This document shows positions 37,228 to 47,881 of a stretch of 64,000 nt of DNA, in pieces. The stretch spans positions 124,001 to 188,000 of the forward strand of contig CAWGTB010000010.1 in the NCBI GenBank assembly GCA_963825405.1, given 5' to 3'. This DNA is from JACPNO01 sp963825405 (GTDB lineage: Bacteria; Acidobacteriota; Terriglobia; Bryobacterales; Bryobacteraceae). Position 1 is the first letter of the stretch. Each line of letters starts with the position of its first letter. The position numbers and the translations under genes were made by a program. The notes under the pieces were generated by a model. The model did not search any database, had not been told where the DNA came from, and saw only the letters and a list, made by a program, of their open reading frames with translations.

Positions 37228-38416
37228 TTACTCAATCACTTCCGTCACGGTTCCGGCGCCGACCGTGCGGCCGCCTTCGCGAATCGCGAAGCGCAAGCCT
37301 TTGTCCATGGCCACCGGCGTAATCAGCTCAACCACCAGGCCGACGTTGTCGCCCGGCATCACCATCTCAGTGCCTTCCGGCAAGTTGCGCGACGCCTGTG
37401 ACGTCAGTCGTGCGGAAATAAAACTGCGGCCGGTATCCTTTGAAGAACGGCGTGTGCCGTCCACCTTCTTCTTTGCTGAGCACGTAGACTTCGCCTTTAA
37501 ACTTCTTGTGCGGCAAAATCGATCCGCCCTTGGCGATGACCTGCCCGCGCTCCACTTCCTCTTTTTCCACGCCGCGCAGCAGCAGCCCGACGTTGTCTCC
37601 GGCGCGCCCTTCGTCCAGCAGCTTCTTGAACATTTCGACGCCGGTGACAACCGTCTTGCGCGTGTCGCGGAACCCGACGATTTCCATTTCTTCGCCGACT
37701 TTGCAAATCCCGCGCTCGATACGGCCCGTCACTACCGTGCCGCGGCCTTGGATCGAGAAAATATCCTCGATCGGCATCAGGAACGGTTTGTCGATGACGC
37801 GCTCCGGCATCGGAACGTATGAATCGACCGCGGCCATCAAATCTTCCACCGTCTTTTCCCACTTGGCTTCGCCGTTGAGCGCGCCGAGAGCGGAGACGCG
37901 AATCACCGGCAGATCGTCGCCGGGGAATTGATAGCTCTTCAGCAGCTCACGCACTTCGAGCTCGACCAGATCCAGCAATTCCGGATCATCCACCATGTCG
38001 ACTTTATTCATGGCGACCACGATGAACGGCACGCCGACCTGGCGGGCAAGCAGGATGTGCTCACGCGTTTGCGGCATGGGGCCGTCGGTGGCTGCCACGA
38101 CCAAAATGGCCCCGTCCATCTGCGCGGCGCCGGTGATCATGTTCTTGATGTAATCGGCGTGGCCGGGGCAATCGACGTGGGCGTAGTGGCGGTTGGCGGT
38201 TTCGTACTCGACGTGGGCGACCGCGATTGTGATACCGCGAGCTTTTTCTTCCGGCGCGTTATCGATCGAATCGAAGCTGCGGAACTTCACTTTGGGATTG
38301 TGCTTGGCCAGCACCTTGGTGATGGCGGCGGTCAGGGTGGTCTTGCCGTGATCGATGTGCCCGATGGTGCCAATATTCACGTGCGGCTTGCTGCGATCAA
38401 ATTTTTCTTTAGCCAT
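37228..38416 (-). CDS. tuf: Elongation factor Tu, frameshifted near the C-terminus
   Basis: EF-Tu delivers aminoacyl-tRNA. The GTPase domain has GHIDHGKTTL, DCPGHADY and NKVD; domain 2 has GRGTVVTGRIERG. The frame breaks after DVTGVAQL at 37382-37383. Removing one base gives LPEGTEMVMPGDNVGLVVEL and the normal end GTVTEVIE, for 395 residues. Every other part matches the family, so the break is likely an error. Confidence 0.95.
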
Positions 38417-38446
38417 GGCTCAGTAAATCTCCAGAAAAATCACAAA

Positions 38447-38532
38447 CACATCTCTCGCAGAGACGCAGAGTACACAGAGAAAAACTTATTCTTGGTGTTC
38501 TCCGCGTTCTCTGCGTCTCTGCGAGAAATGTG
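38447..38532. repeat. Long inverted repeat between fusA and tuf
   Basis: The left arm (CACATCTCTCGCAGAGACGC, then AGAG) and the right arm (the reverse complement, ending GAGAAATGTG) fold into a hairpin of about 36-bp arms with a few mismatches and a short loop. A half copy lies at 54345-54377. It fills most of the fusA-tuf gap and lies within the presumed operon. Confidence 0.85.
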
Positions 38533-38543
38533 TTGTTCGTTCT

Positions 38544-40634
<2,091 letters not shown>

Positions 40635-40658
40635 AAAAACTCTTTTAGATTCTGTTAT

Positions 40659-41129
40659 TTACCAGCGATAGTGCGCGAATGCCTTATTGGCTTCCGCCAT
40701 GCGGTGCACGTCGTCTTTCTTCTTGATCGCGCCACCGCGCATGTTGGCGGCGTCGGTCAATTCATTGGCCAGCTTTTCCGGCATGCCTTTTTCCGCCCGC
40801 GAGCGCGCATTGAGCACGATCCAGCGGATGGCCAGGCTGGTACGCCGGGTCTGCCCGACTTCGATGGGCACCTGGTAGTTGGCGCCGCCGACGCGCCGCG
40901 TCTTCACTTCGAGCAGCGGCTTGCAGTTCTCGACGGCCTTCTTGAACATCTTGAGCGGATCGTCACCGGACCGCTCGCGAATCTTTTCCATCGAATCGTA
41001 GAAGATCTTCTGGGCCGTGCTTTTCTTGCCGTCCCACATCATCGAGCAGATGAACTTCTCGACCATCGATGAGTTGTACACGGGATCGGGAAGAACCTCG
41101 CGATTTTCAATGCGTCGTCTGCGTGGCAT
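40659..41129 (-). CDS. rpsG: 30S ribosomal protein S7
   Basis: A 156-residue S7 (MPRRRRIENREVLPDPVYNS onward) with GGANYQVPIEVGQTRRTSLA and the C-terminal HRMAEANKAFAHYRW. It is the primary binder of the 16S 3' major domain. In enterobacteria it represses the str operon. Confidence 0.98.
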   Translation of the reverse strand: MPRRRRIENREVLPDPVYNSSMVEKFICSMMWDGKKSTAQKIFYDSMEKIRERSGDDPLKMFKKAVENCKPLLEVKTRRVGGANYQVPIEVGQTRRTSLAIRWIVLNARSRAEKGMPEKLANELTDAANMRGGAIKKKDDVHRMAEANKAFAHYRW

Positions 41130-41135
41130 ATCCGA

Positions 41136-41510
41136 TTACGCCTTCGGGCGTTTGGCTCCGTATTTCGATCTGCTTTGTTTGCGGTTGGCGACGCCGGCCG
41201 TATCCAGGGCGCCGCGGATGACGTGGTAACGCACGCCCGGCAGGTCTTTCACACGCCCGCCGCGTATAAGAACGATAGAGTGCTCCTGCAAATTGTGGCC
41301 AACGCCTGGAATGTAGGTAGTGACTTCGATGCCGTTGGTAAGCCGGACACGAGCCACTTTGCGCAGCGCCGAATTAGGCTTCTTGGGCGTGGAGGTGTAG
41401 ACGCGCGTGCAGACGCCACGCTTCTGGGGACAGCTCTGCAGCGCCGGACTGGCGGTCTTCCACCGCGGCGGTTTACGCCCGTTGCGCACAAGTTGATTGA
41501 AAGTCGGCAC
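41136..41510 (-). CDS. rpsL: 30S ribosomal protein S12
   Basis: A 124-residue S12 starting at GTG 41510 after AGGAAGG. The decoding-centre loops KKPNSALRKVARVRLTNGIE and the PGVRYHVIRGALD region are intact. The lysine of TPKKPNS, the classic streptomycin position, is wild-type. It is the first gene of the superoperon; rpoB and rpoC are not adjacent here. Confidence 0.98.
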   Translation of the reverse strand: MPTFNQLVRNGRKPPRWKTASPALQSCPQKRGVCTRVYTSTPKKPNSALRKVARVRLTNGIEVTTYIPGVGHNLQEHSIVLIRGGRVKDLPGVRYHVIRGALDTAGVANRKQSRSKYGAKRPKA

Positions 41511-41557
41511 GAACCTTCCTCTTCAAGGACGATGTGTTGCTAAACGCGACTCGACCG

Positions 41558-41586
41558 CTTATACATTCCCACCCGGCATGTGTCTA
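41558..41586 (-). promoter_or_regulatory. Promoter of the ribosomal superoperon
   Basis: On the minus strand TAGACA (41586-41581), a 17-bp spacer and TATAAG (41563-41558), each one base from consensus. The expected start site is about 40 bp ahead of rpsL. The stretch 41587-41866 shows nothing else I can support. Confidence 0.65.
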
Positions 41587-41866
41587 CCGAGGCACTCAGG
41601 GTTTGTTAGCGATCACACTAGCGAGGACTTCGGACAAGCCCATGCTCGAAGCGGAGATTATGCCGCCAGAACCTCGGGGCCGGCCCCCAGCCGGTCCGCA
41701 AACACTTGCGGAGGTAGCACAGGAGCAGAAGAACAAACTCGCGAAACCTTACAATAATAGCGAAAGGGTTTGGAATGTGTCAACAGGAGGGTAAGAAGGT
41801 AAGAGGCGAATCAACGGTCTTCCAGGGTAGTGGCCCTTTTTGAATATTAACTAAATTTAACATGGA

Positions 41867-42010
41867 CTACTGCGCGTGAGATTCTTCGGGCGGTTCCTGT
41901 TTATCGGGAGGATGGCTCTCCTGGTTCCGTCTCTCGTTGCACTCTCTGCAAATCGGTGCGCTGCCGATGAAGAGGTTTGTATCAGCCCTGCAATAGATGC
42001 ATTTCCCCAT
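41867..42010 (-). CDS. Small zinc-ribbon protein, 47 residues
   Basis: ATG 42010 to TAG 41867. It begins MGKCIYCRADTNLFIGSAPI and continues CREC, so two CxxC pairs separated by 13 residues form a probable zinc ribbon. A Pro/Glu-rich hydrophilic tail follows. It sits 13 bp after another small ORF in the same direction. The role is unknown; a ribosome- or nucleic-acid-associated role is a guess from the fold. Confidence 0.55.
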   Translation of the reverse strand: MGKCIYCRADTNLFIGSAPICRECNERRNQESHPPDKQEPPEESHAQ

Positions 42011-42023
42011 GGCTCAGAGTCCC

Positions 42024-42164
42024 TCACTCGCCGAGCACGCCCTTTTCGTATTCCTGCATGACCTTAAAGTCGTCTACCAGGGCATTAGCTCTAGCAATGG
42101 ATTGCTTCGAGGTTTCAGCAATTTGGTCTGGTTCCTCTTTAGCGGGATTGTCGCCTGTGTCCAT
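42024..42164 (-). CDS. Small acidic helical protein, 46 residues
   Basis: ATG 42164 has GGGAGG six bases upstream, which is a strong site. The product starts MDTGDNPAKEEPDQIAETSK and ends QEYEKGVLGE: charged, without cysteines, probably helical. It is followed closely by the zinc-ribbon ORF, suggesting a bicistronic unit. Function unknown. Confidence 0.55.
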   Translation of the reverse strand: MDTGDNPAKEEPDQIAETSKQSIARANALVDDFKVMQEYEKGVLGE

Positions 42165-42287
42165 ACCGACCTCCCTACCTCACGGTAGATAGACCAGTAT
42201 GCCTGCTTGTTTCATCCAAAACAAAAATAAAGGAAAATCGTGTAAAGAAACCAATTTCATAAGGAAACGCCCTTTAACATGACTGCT

Positions 42288-42503
42288 TTAACAGCCATGC
42301 TTTACCCTATGTTGCTCCAGAGCGGACAGCGCAGCAAATTCAGCCGCACGGGTTCTTATCAATTGGACGGTGTGGAGCGTGGAGTCCCGCTTTTCCTTTT
42401 GGGCCGCAGTTAGACTGGCGTTCGCTGAAATGGTGGCATGAACTGCCTTTTCCAGGGCCTCAGTGAGGCGGGCCTTCTCTGCGCAGGGCTGCTCTTTTGT
42501 CAT
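42288..42503 (-). CDS. Small helical protein ending in HGC
   Basis: A 71-residue ORF (MTKEQPCAEKARLTEALEKA onward) that is alpha-helical throughout and ends LEQHRVKHGC. A terminal H.x.HGC after a long helix is a pattern I associate with small conserved soil-bacterial proteins of unknown function. No strong ribosome binding site is visible. The 42504-42753 stretch upstream holds no supported gene. Confidence 0.5.
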   Translation of the reverse strand: MTKEQPCAEKARLTEALEKAVHATISANASLTAAQKEKRDSTLHTVQLIRTRAAEFAALSALEQHRVKHGC

Positions 42504-42753
42504 GTAGGACGAAATCTATCATTGCTTCCTGTAGATTGGCTGAACCTCGCAGATTTTACAGATTTGCCAAAAATAGTATAAAGAAACCACCCTTACGAAT
42601 TGCGAAAAGGTGTTGACGAGGGCAGGGAAAATAGCCAAATATTGTTGTGGGCTGAGTCAAACCGATGGACTTGCAGAGGGCCTTTCGTCGGGGGCGCGCC
42701 CCTCGCGCCGGAAGATCCCGGCATCTCCGATCAGGGCGGTTCGGCCCACTACC

Positions 42754-43062
42754 TCAATGCTCCTCCAACAACGGAAATAGCGGCGGCAGATCGGATACGG
42801 TCCACATATGGGCCTCGCCTCTGATTTGGCAAACGCCATACCAGCGACCGTCCTTCTGGACCGCCAGATTCCCGACCTTCACTGACCGGTCACCGTACTC
42901 TTGCTTCAGAACATCACGCACCTGCGCGTAAACGTATTTCGGGTTCAATGCAAGTAGCGGCTTGGTTTTTCCCAAGCCGGGCAATGGCATTGTGTAGCCG
43001 TTGGCCACATCCAACGTTGGTGCGATCTGAGCCTGGTGGTTCATGGAGGCTGGACTAACCAT
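42754..43062 (-). CDS. Hypothetical protein, 102 residues
   Basis: ATG 43062 follows AAAGAGA. The sequence is ordinary globular protein: PKYVYAQVRDVLKQEYGDRS, then a beta pattern VGNLAVQKDGRWYGVCQIRG. No family recognised. A start at ATG 43044 is possible. The 43063-43278 gap to the next gene contains a short minus-strand ORF that I reject. Confidence 0.5.
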   Translation of the reverse strand: MVSPASMNHQAQIAPTLDVANGYTMPLPGLGKTKPLLALNPKYVYAQVRDVLKQEYGDRSVKVGNLAVQKDGRWYGVCQIRGEAHMWTVSDLPPLFPLLEEH

Positions 43063-43278
43063 AAAGTATCTCTTTACGTACTTTCTATAATAGCAACTTA
43101 TACTTACACCATATTACTGGGATTGACAAGCACGCAAAAAAGACACAGTAACTAGCCAGAGCTGAGTCAAACACCCGAGGCGGTTCGGTTCGGCCCAAAT
43201 CCAACCTTACTGTGGTGTTTACGAACTCATCCTCAAGTCCCTCGCCGAGCATATATAATGCCTGCACAGGAGTTCACC

Positions 43279-45339
43279 ATGCATCGATTGGCACTCGTTT
43301 TCGCGCTGGTCTCTCTAGGCGCCGCTGAGCGGGCACCGCTCAAGCCGCTCGACGTTTTCAACCTGCAACTCGCCTCCGATCCGCAGATTTCGCCGGATGG
43401 CAAGCGCATCATCTATGTGCGGCAGTTTGCCGACGTGATGGGCGACCGCCGCCGCTCCAATCTCTGGATCATCAATTTCGATGGCAGCGACAACCGGCCC
43501 CTCACCACCGGCAATTTCAAGGATTCCGCGCCCCACTGGTCGCCCGACGGCACGCAGCTTATCTATATTTCCGATCGTGACGGCACGCCGCAAATCTACC
43601 GCCGCTGGATGGATTCCGGGCAAACTGCCCAGCTCACCAATCTGCAAGCCGAGCCCTCCGCAATTTCCTGGTCGCCCGACGGCCGCTGGATTTCATTCAC
43701 GGCTCATGTCGCCGAAGCCGCGCCGAAAATCGTCAAGCTGCCTGACGCCCCCGATGGCGCCAAGTGGGCCGAGCCCGTCAAAGTCATCGACCGGCTGGTG
43801 TACCGCTTCAACGGCTCCGGCTATCTGAAGGCTGGTTATAGCCACGTGTTCGTGGTTCCGGCCGAAGGCGGCACGCCGCGGCAGGTTTCGAGCGGCAATT
43901 TCTATCACACCGGGCCGGTGGTTCGCGCCAGCGACCCAGTGTGGACGCCGGACGGACAGTACCTCATCATGTCCACCAACCGCCACGCGAATTACGAAAG
44001 CGATCCGCTGAACTCAGAGGTCTACGAATTTCACCTAGCCGATGGCGCGGTGCGCGAGCTCACGTCGCGCCAGGGTCCGGATGGCTCACCCGTTGTATCT
44101 CCCGACGGGAAGCACATTGCGTACCTCGGGTTCGACGACAGATATCAGGGCTATCAGGTAACCGATCTATACGTGATGAATCGCGATGGCAGCGGTCCGC
44201 GCGTGATTTCCGGAAAGCACGATCGCGATGCCGCATCGCCGCGCTGGGCGCCGGATGGCCGCGGCGTGTACTTCCTCTCTGACGATCGCGGCAACACCGG
44301 TCTGTATTACGCTCCGCTCGATGGCGCTGTGCAGAAGCTGGCGTCGAACGTCGGTTCGACGGCGAGCGCGTACGGCGGTGGAGGCGCGGTGAGCATTGCC
44401 CGCAACGGCAACTTCGCGGTGACCTACGCGCGGCCCGATGTGCCCGGCGACATTGCCGTGGGGAGCATCGCGAATCCTTCGCTGAAAACCATCACGGCGG
44501 TGAACGAAGGATTGCTGTCATCGAAGAAGCTTGGCGCGGTGGAAGAGTTCTGGTACGAATCGTCCAAGGACAAACGCAAGATTCAGGGCTGGATCCTCAA
44601 ACCCCCGGATTTCGACGCCAGCAAAAAATATCCGCTCATCCTGGAAATTCACGGCGGGCCTTTCGCCAATTACGGCGATCGCTTCGACCTGGAAAAGCAG
44701 TTGATGGCCGCGGCCGGGTACGTCGTGCTGTACACCAATCCGCGCGGCAGCACCAGTTATGGCGGCGAATTCGGCAACCTGATCCATCACGCCTATCCCG
44801 GCGACGATTTCTACGATCTCAACTCCGGCGTCGATGCGGTGATCGCGAAAGGTTACGTCGATCCCAATCAGCTTTTCGTCACCGGCGGCAGCGGCGGAGG
44901 CGTGCTCACCTGCTGGATGATCGGCCATACCACGCGCTTCCGGGCCGCAGCCCCGCTCTATCCGGTGATCAACTGGTATAGCTTCGTGCTGACGTCCGAC
45001 ATCGGCAACTGGACCAGCAAGTACTGGTTCCCGGGCATGCCGTGGGACAACGTCGAGAATTACGAGAAGCGCTCGCTGCTCTCGGTGGTGAAGAACGTCA
45101 AAACGCCGTCTCTGATTCTCACTGGTGAAGCCGACTACCGCACCCCCATGTCGGACTCCGAGCAATACTACCAGGCGCTCAAAATGCTGGGCGTCGAGAC
45201 CGTGCTGGTGCGCGTGCCGGATGAGCCGCACGGGGCATCAGTGCGGCCAAGCCATCAGATGTCCAAGGTGATGCACGTGGTGGCCTGGTTCGATCAGCAC
45301 CGCAAAACGGACGCGGCCCCGGCCGCCGGCGCGCAATAA
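43279..45339 (+). CDS. Secreted S9 family prolyl oligopeptidase/acylaminoacyl peptidase
   Basis: A 686-residue enzyme from ATG 43279, with AGGAG about seven bases upstream. After a signal peptide (MHRLALVFALVSLGAAE), residues about 25-400 hold a beta-propeller of WD40-like repeats (SPDGKRIIYV, SPDGTQLIYI, SPDGRWISF). The C-terminal alpha/beta hydrolase has the triad S538 (GGSGGG), D619 (GEADYRTP) and H651 (DEPHG). The propeller limits access to short peptides. It probably scavenges peptides outside the cytoplasm. Confidence 0.93.
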   Translation: MHRLALVFALVSLGAAERAPLKPLDVFNLQLASDPQISPDGKRIIYVRQFADVMGDRRRSNLWIINFDGSDNRPLTTGNFKDSAPHWSPDGTQLIYISDRDGTPQIYRRWMDSGQTAQLTNLQAEPSAISWSPDGRWISFTAHVAEAAPKIVKLPDAPDGAKWAEPVKVIDRLVYRFNGSGYLKAGYSHVFVVPAEGGTPRQVSSGNFYHTGPVVRASDPVWTPDGQYLIMSTNRHANYESDPLNSEVYEFHLADGAVRELTSRQGPDGSPVVSPDGKHIAYLGFDDRYQGYQVTDLYVMNRDGSGPRVISGKHDRDAASPRWAPDGRGVYFLSDDRGNTGLYYAPLDGAVQKLASNVGSTASAYGGGGAVSIARNGNFAVTYARPDVPGDIAVGSIANPSLKTITAVNEGLLSSKKLGAVEEFWYESSKDKRKIQGWILKPPDFDASKKYPLILEIHGGPFANYGDRFDLEKQLMAAAGYVVLYTNPRGSTSYGGEFGNLIHHAYPGDDFYDLNSGVDAVIAKGYVDPNQLFVTGGSGGGVLTCWMIGHTTRFRAAAPLYPVINWYSFVLTSDIGNWTSKYWFPGMPWDNVENYEKRSLLSVVKNVKTPSLILTGEADYRTPMSDSEQYYQALKMLGVETVLVRVPDEPHGASVRPSHQMSKVMHVVAWFDQHRKTDAAPAAGAQ

Positions 45340-45422
45340 AAGTTAACGCTGCCGCCCCTGGCGTAACCCGCCGGAAGCCGGTAACGTATTTAGGTTATAG
45401 TCATGAAGAGAGGGGCTCTTCC

Positions 45423-46553
45423 ATGAAATTCCCGGTTCGGATGGCTGTGCCTTTGCTTGGTGCGTTTGTGCTGCTGGCGCCGATAGTTAGCAGTCAGGAC
45501 GGTCCTAATAAAGACCCCGGTGAAACCGTCGCCAAGCCGCGCAAAAAAGGCACCCCCGAGGCCGATCTGCCCCCGATCCCCTCCAAGCTGAGCAACAAAA
45601 ACAAATCCGAAGTCATCGAAGGTTCGCCCAGTTTCAAGGTCGAATCCAGCCTGGTGAACGTGGATGTGGCCGTTTTGGACAATAAAGGCCACTTCATCCC
45701 CAACATTCCTCGCGGCAACTTCCGCATCCTGGAAGATGACGTCCCGCAGATGGTTACGACGTTCAGCTCCGGCGAAGCGCCGATGACGGTCTGCATGGTC
45801 ATTGAGTTCAGCGCTCGCTTCCAGGCGTATTGGAGTTCCACCTGGTATCAAACCCTGACGGCCGCCTACGGCTTTCTGGACACCCTCAAGCCGGAAGATT
45901 ACGTAGCCGTGGTGGCCTACGATTTGCATTCCGATATCCTGTCCGATTTCTCCGCTGACAAGATGCGTGCCCGTGAAGCCATGTCTCGACTGCGCATTCC
46001 GGGCTTCTCGGAATCCAACATGTACGACGCGGTGGTGGACACGGCCGACCGCATGTCGGGCATTGAAGGGCGCAAGGCCATCGTGCTGATCGCTTCCGGC
46101 CTGGACACTTTCAGCAAGCTCACCTTCGACAAAGCGCGCAAAGGCGTGCAAGATGCCGGCGTGCCGATTTACGCCATCGGCCTGATGCAGACGCTACGCA
46201 TGATGGCGGAGGCGCGCGGCTCGATGGGTCCGATTCAAACGATGGACTTTTTACAGGCCGATAACCAGATGCGGCTGTTTGCCAAGGAGACCGGCGGGCA
46301 GTCGTTCTTTCCACATTTTTACGGCGAGTTTCCCAGCATTTTCCATTCGATTTCGGAGTCACTGCGCAAGCAGTATTCGATCGGCTACCAGCCGAGCAAT
46401 ATGGCCAAGGACGGCAAATTCCGCAAGATCAAAGTGGAGCTGGTGAATCCCGCCAACAACGAACCGTTGCGCGTCACCGACGAAAAAGGCAAGCCGATCA
46501 AATACCAGATCATTGCCAAGAGCGGGTATACCGGGCCGCGGCCGGTCGAATAG
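45423..46553 (+). CDS. VWFA-related acidobacterial secreted protein
   Basis: A 376-residue protein with a signal peptide (MKFPVRMAVPLLGAFVLLAP) and a von Willebrand A-like domain of the acidobacterial type: LVNVDVAVLDNKGHFIPNIP, FRILEDDVPQ, ALRKQYSIGYQP-like end (SLRKQYSIGYQPSN). The metal site is degenerate: the usual DxSxS after the first strand reads EFSAR here. Such proteins are exported and occur in many copies in Acidobacteria; their function is unknown. Confidence 0.88.
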   Translation: MKFPVRMAVPLLGAFVLLAPIVSSQDGPNKDPGETVAKPRKKGTPEADLPPIPSKLSNKNKSEVIEGSPSFKVESSLVNVDVAVLDNKGHFIPNIPRGNFRILEDDVPQMVTTFSSGEAPMTVCMVIEFSARFQAYWSSTWYQTLTAAYGFLDTLKPEDYVAVVAYDLHSDILSDFSADKMRAREAMSRLRIPGFSESNMYDAVVDTADRMSGIEGRKAIVLIASGLDTFSKLTFDKARKGVQDAGVPIYAIGLMQTLRMMAEARGSMGPIQTMDFLQADNQMRLFAKETGGQSFFPHFYGEFPSIFHSISESLRKQYSIGYQPSNMAKDGKFRKIKVELVNPANNEPLRVTDEKGKPIKYQIIAKSGYTGPRPVE

Positions 46554-46555
46554 TT

Positions 46556-47881
46556 TTAAACCGCGCGCCGCGATTGAATCCGGACTCGAATTCCATTTTT
46601 GGGGCGCAGGGTGACGGTCGGACGCGGCACAATCGTCTGTCCGGGCTCCAGAAGAAGTTGAAAACGGGGCAGCAGAGCCGCCAGGATCGAGATTCCCTCC
46701 AGCAGCGCGAACTGCTCACCGATACAGGTTCGCGGTCCGCCACCGAAGGGAAAGTACGCAAAACGGGGACGGCTGCCGCGAGCCTCTTCATTGAAGCGCT
46801 CCGGATCGAATCGTTCCGGCTCGGGAAAGTAGCGGGCACGCCGGTGCACCACATACTGGCTCAGGTATAACTTGGATCCGCGTGGAATGGTCACGCCGCT
46901 GGGCAGTTGGTCGTCATCCATCGCCATGCGGACGAAAATCCAAGTGGGCGGGTAGAGACGCATGGACTCGTCGAACACCATCCGCGTGTAGCGCAACTGG
47001 GGAATGTCGGCCACTTGCGGCAACTCCCCGTGCAGCACCTGGCGCAATTCATCGAGGACTGCCGATTCGACGCTCGGATGCTGCGCCAATAGATACAGGG
47101 TCCACGACACCGCATCGCCAATGGTCTCGTAGCCGGTGCTCATCAGGGACAGAATTTCATCCCGCACTTGCCCCTCGGTCATGCGGGCGCCATCCGGATA
47201 GGTGACGGCGCTGAGCGTCGCAGCCAGGCTAGTCGCAGACTTTTGCGCGCCAATTTCGCGGTAGATGATCTCATCGATGGTCCGCTGCGCGCGGCGATAC
47301 TGGAACACGATCTTCGCCGGCAAATACTCCGGAAACGGAACCAGCGCACCGTAGATGTACTCGATGTAGCTGCGCCGGATCGTAATGGCGGCGGCCAGCT
47401 TTTCGGCATCGGGAAAATATTCGCCGAACAAAGAATCGATGATGATGGATAGCGCCAGCATTTCCATCTCGCGCGCGATGTCCACTACGGCGCCGTCAGC
47501 CCAGCCCGCGGTCCGGCATTCGATCCGGTGCAACATCACGTCAAAGAACGACTCCGCCAGGCGGCGCTGGAACAACGGCTGCAGCAGGCGGCGCTGGCGC
47601 AAATGATCCGCGCCAAAGCTGGTCTGCAAACCGGATCCCGATAAGCGCCGGCCCCGCGCGCTGGTCAGGCGCGGCGTCTTGTTGTAGTTGGCGGGATTGC
47701 CGGTGAGCACATGGCGGATGTCTTCGGGATCGGTGAGCAAGTACGTCGGTTCACCGATGCGAAGCTTGACCACATCGCCGTAGCGGTCCGCGCACCTTAG
47801 AAGAAATCCGAGTTTGTCCGCCAGAAACGCGGGCAGGTGGCCCACCAGCGGCAGGCCAGGAGGTTCCTGCACGCCGCTCAT
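46556..47881 (-). CDS. Cytochrome P450
   Basis: A 441-residue soluble P450 starting at ATG 47881; the longer frame upstream lies in the glycosyltransferase gene and is rejected. Motifs: I-helix TGYETIGD, K-helix ESMR, and the heme loop FPFGGGPRTCIGEQFALLEG with the cysteine thiolate. Such enzymes use O2 and reducing power from a ferredoxin partner, none of which is nearby. The start overlaps the glycosyltransferase stop by 4 bp, so the P450 probably oxidises a lipid or glycoconjugate made by the same unit. Confidence 0.94.
   Translation of the reverse strand: MSGVQEPPGLPLVGHLPAFLADKLGFLLRCADRYGDVVKLRIGEPTYLLTDPEDIRHVLTGNPANYNKTPRLTSARGRRLSGSGLQTSFGADHLRQRRLLQPLFQRRLAESFFDVMLHRIECRTAGWADGAVVDIAREMEMLALSIIIDSLFGEYFPDAEKLAAAITIRRSYIEYIYGALVPFPEYLPAKIVFQYRRAQRTIDEIIYREIGAQKSATSLAATLSAVTYPDGARMTEGQVRDEILSLMSTGYETIGDAVSWTLYLLAQHPSVESAVLDELRQVLHGELPQVADIPQLRYTRMVFDESMRLYPPTWIFVRMAMDDDQLPSGVTIPRGSKLYLSQYVVHRRARYFPEPERFDPERFNEEARGSRPRFAYFPFGGGPRTCIGEQFALLEGISILAALLPRFQLLLEPGQTIVPRPTVTLRPKNGIRVRIQSRRAV

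Noticed and set aside
41644..41794. 50-codon plus-strand ORF (MLEAEIMPPEPRGRPPAGP)
   Set aside because: No close ribosome binding site, no partner gene, and it lies in the region upstream of the rpsL promoter.
43085..43267. 60-codon minus-strand ORF
   Set aside because: It covers the upstream region and start of the S9 peptidase gene, and its composition is not protein-like.
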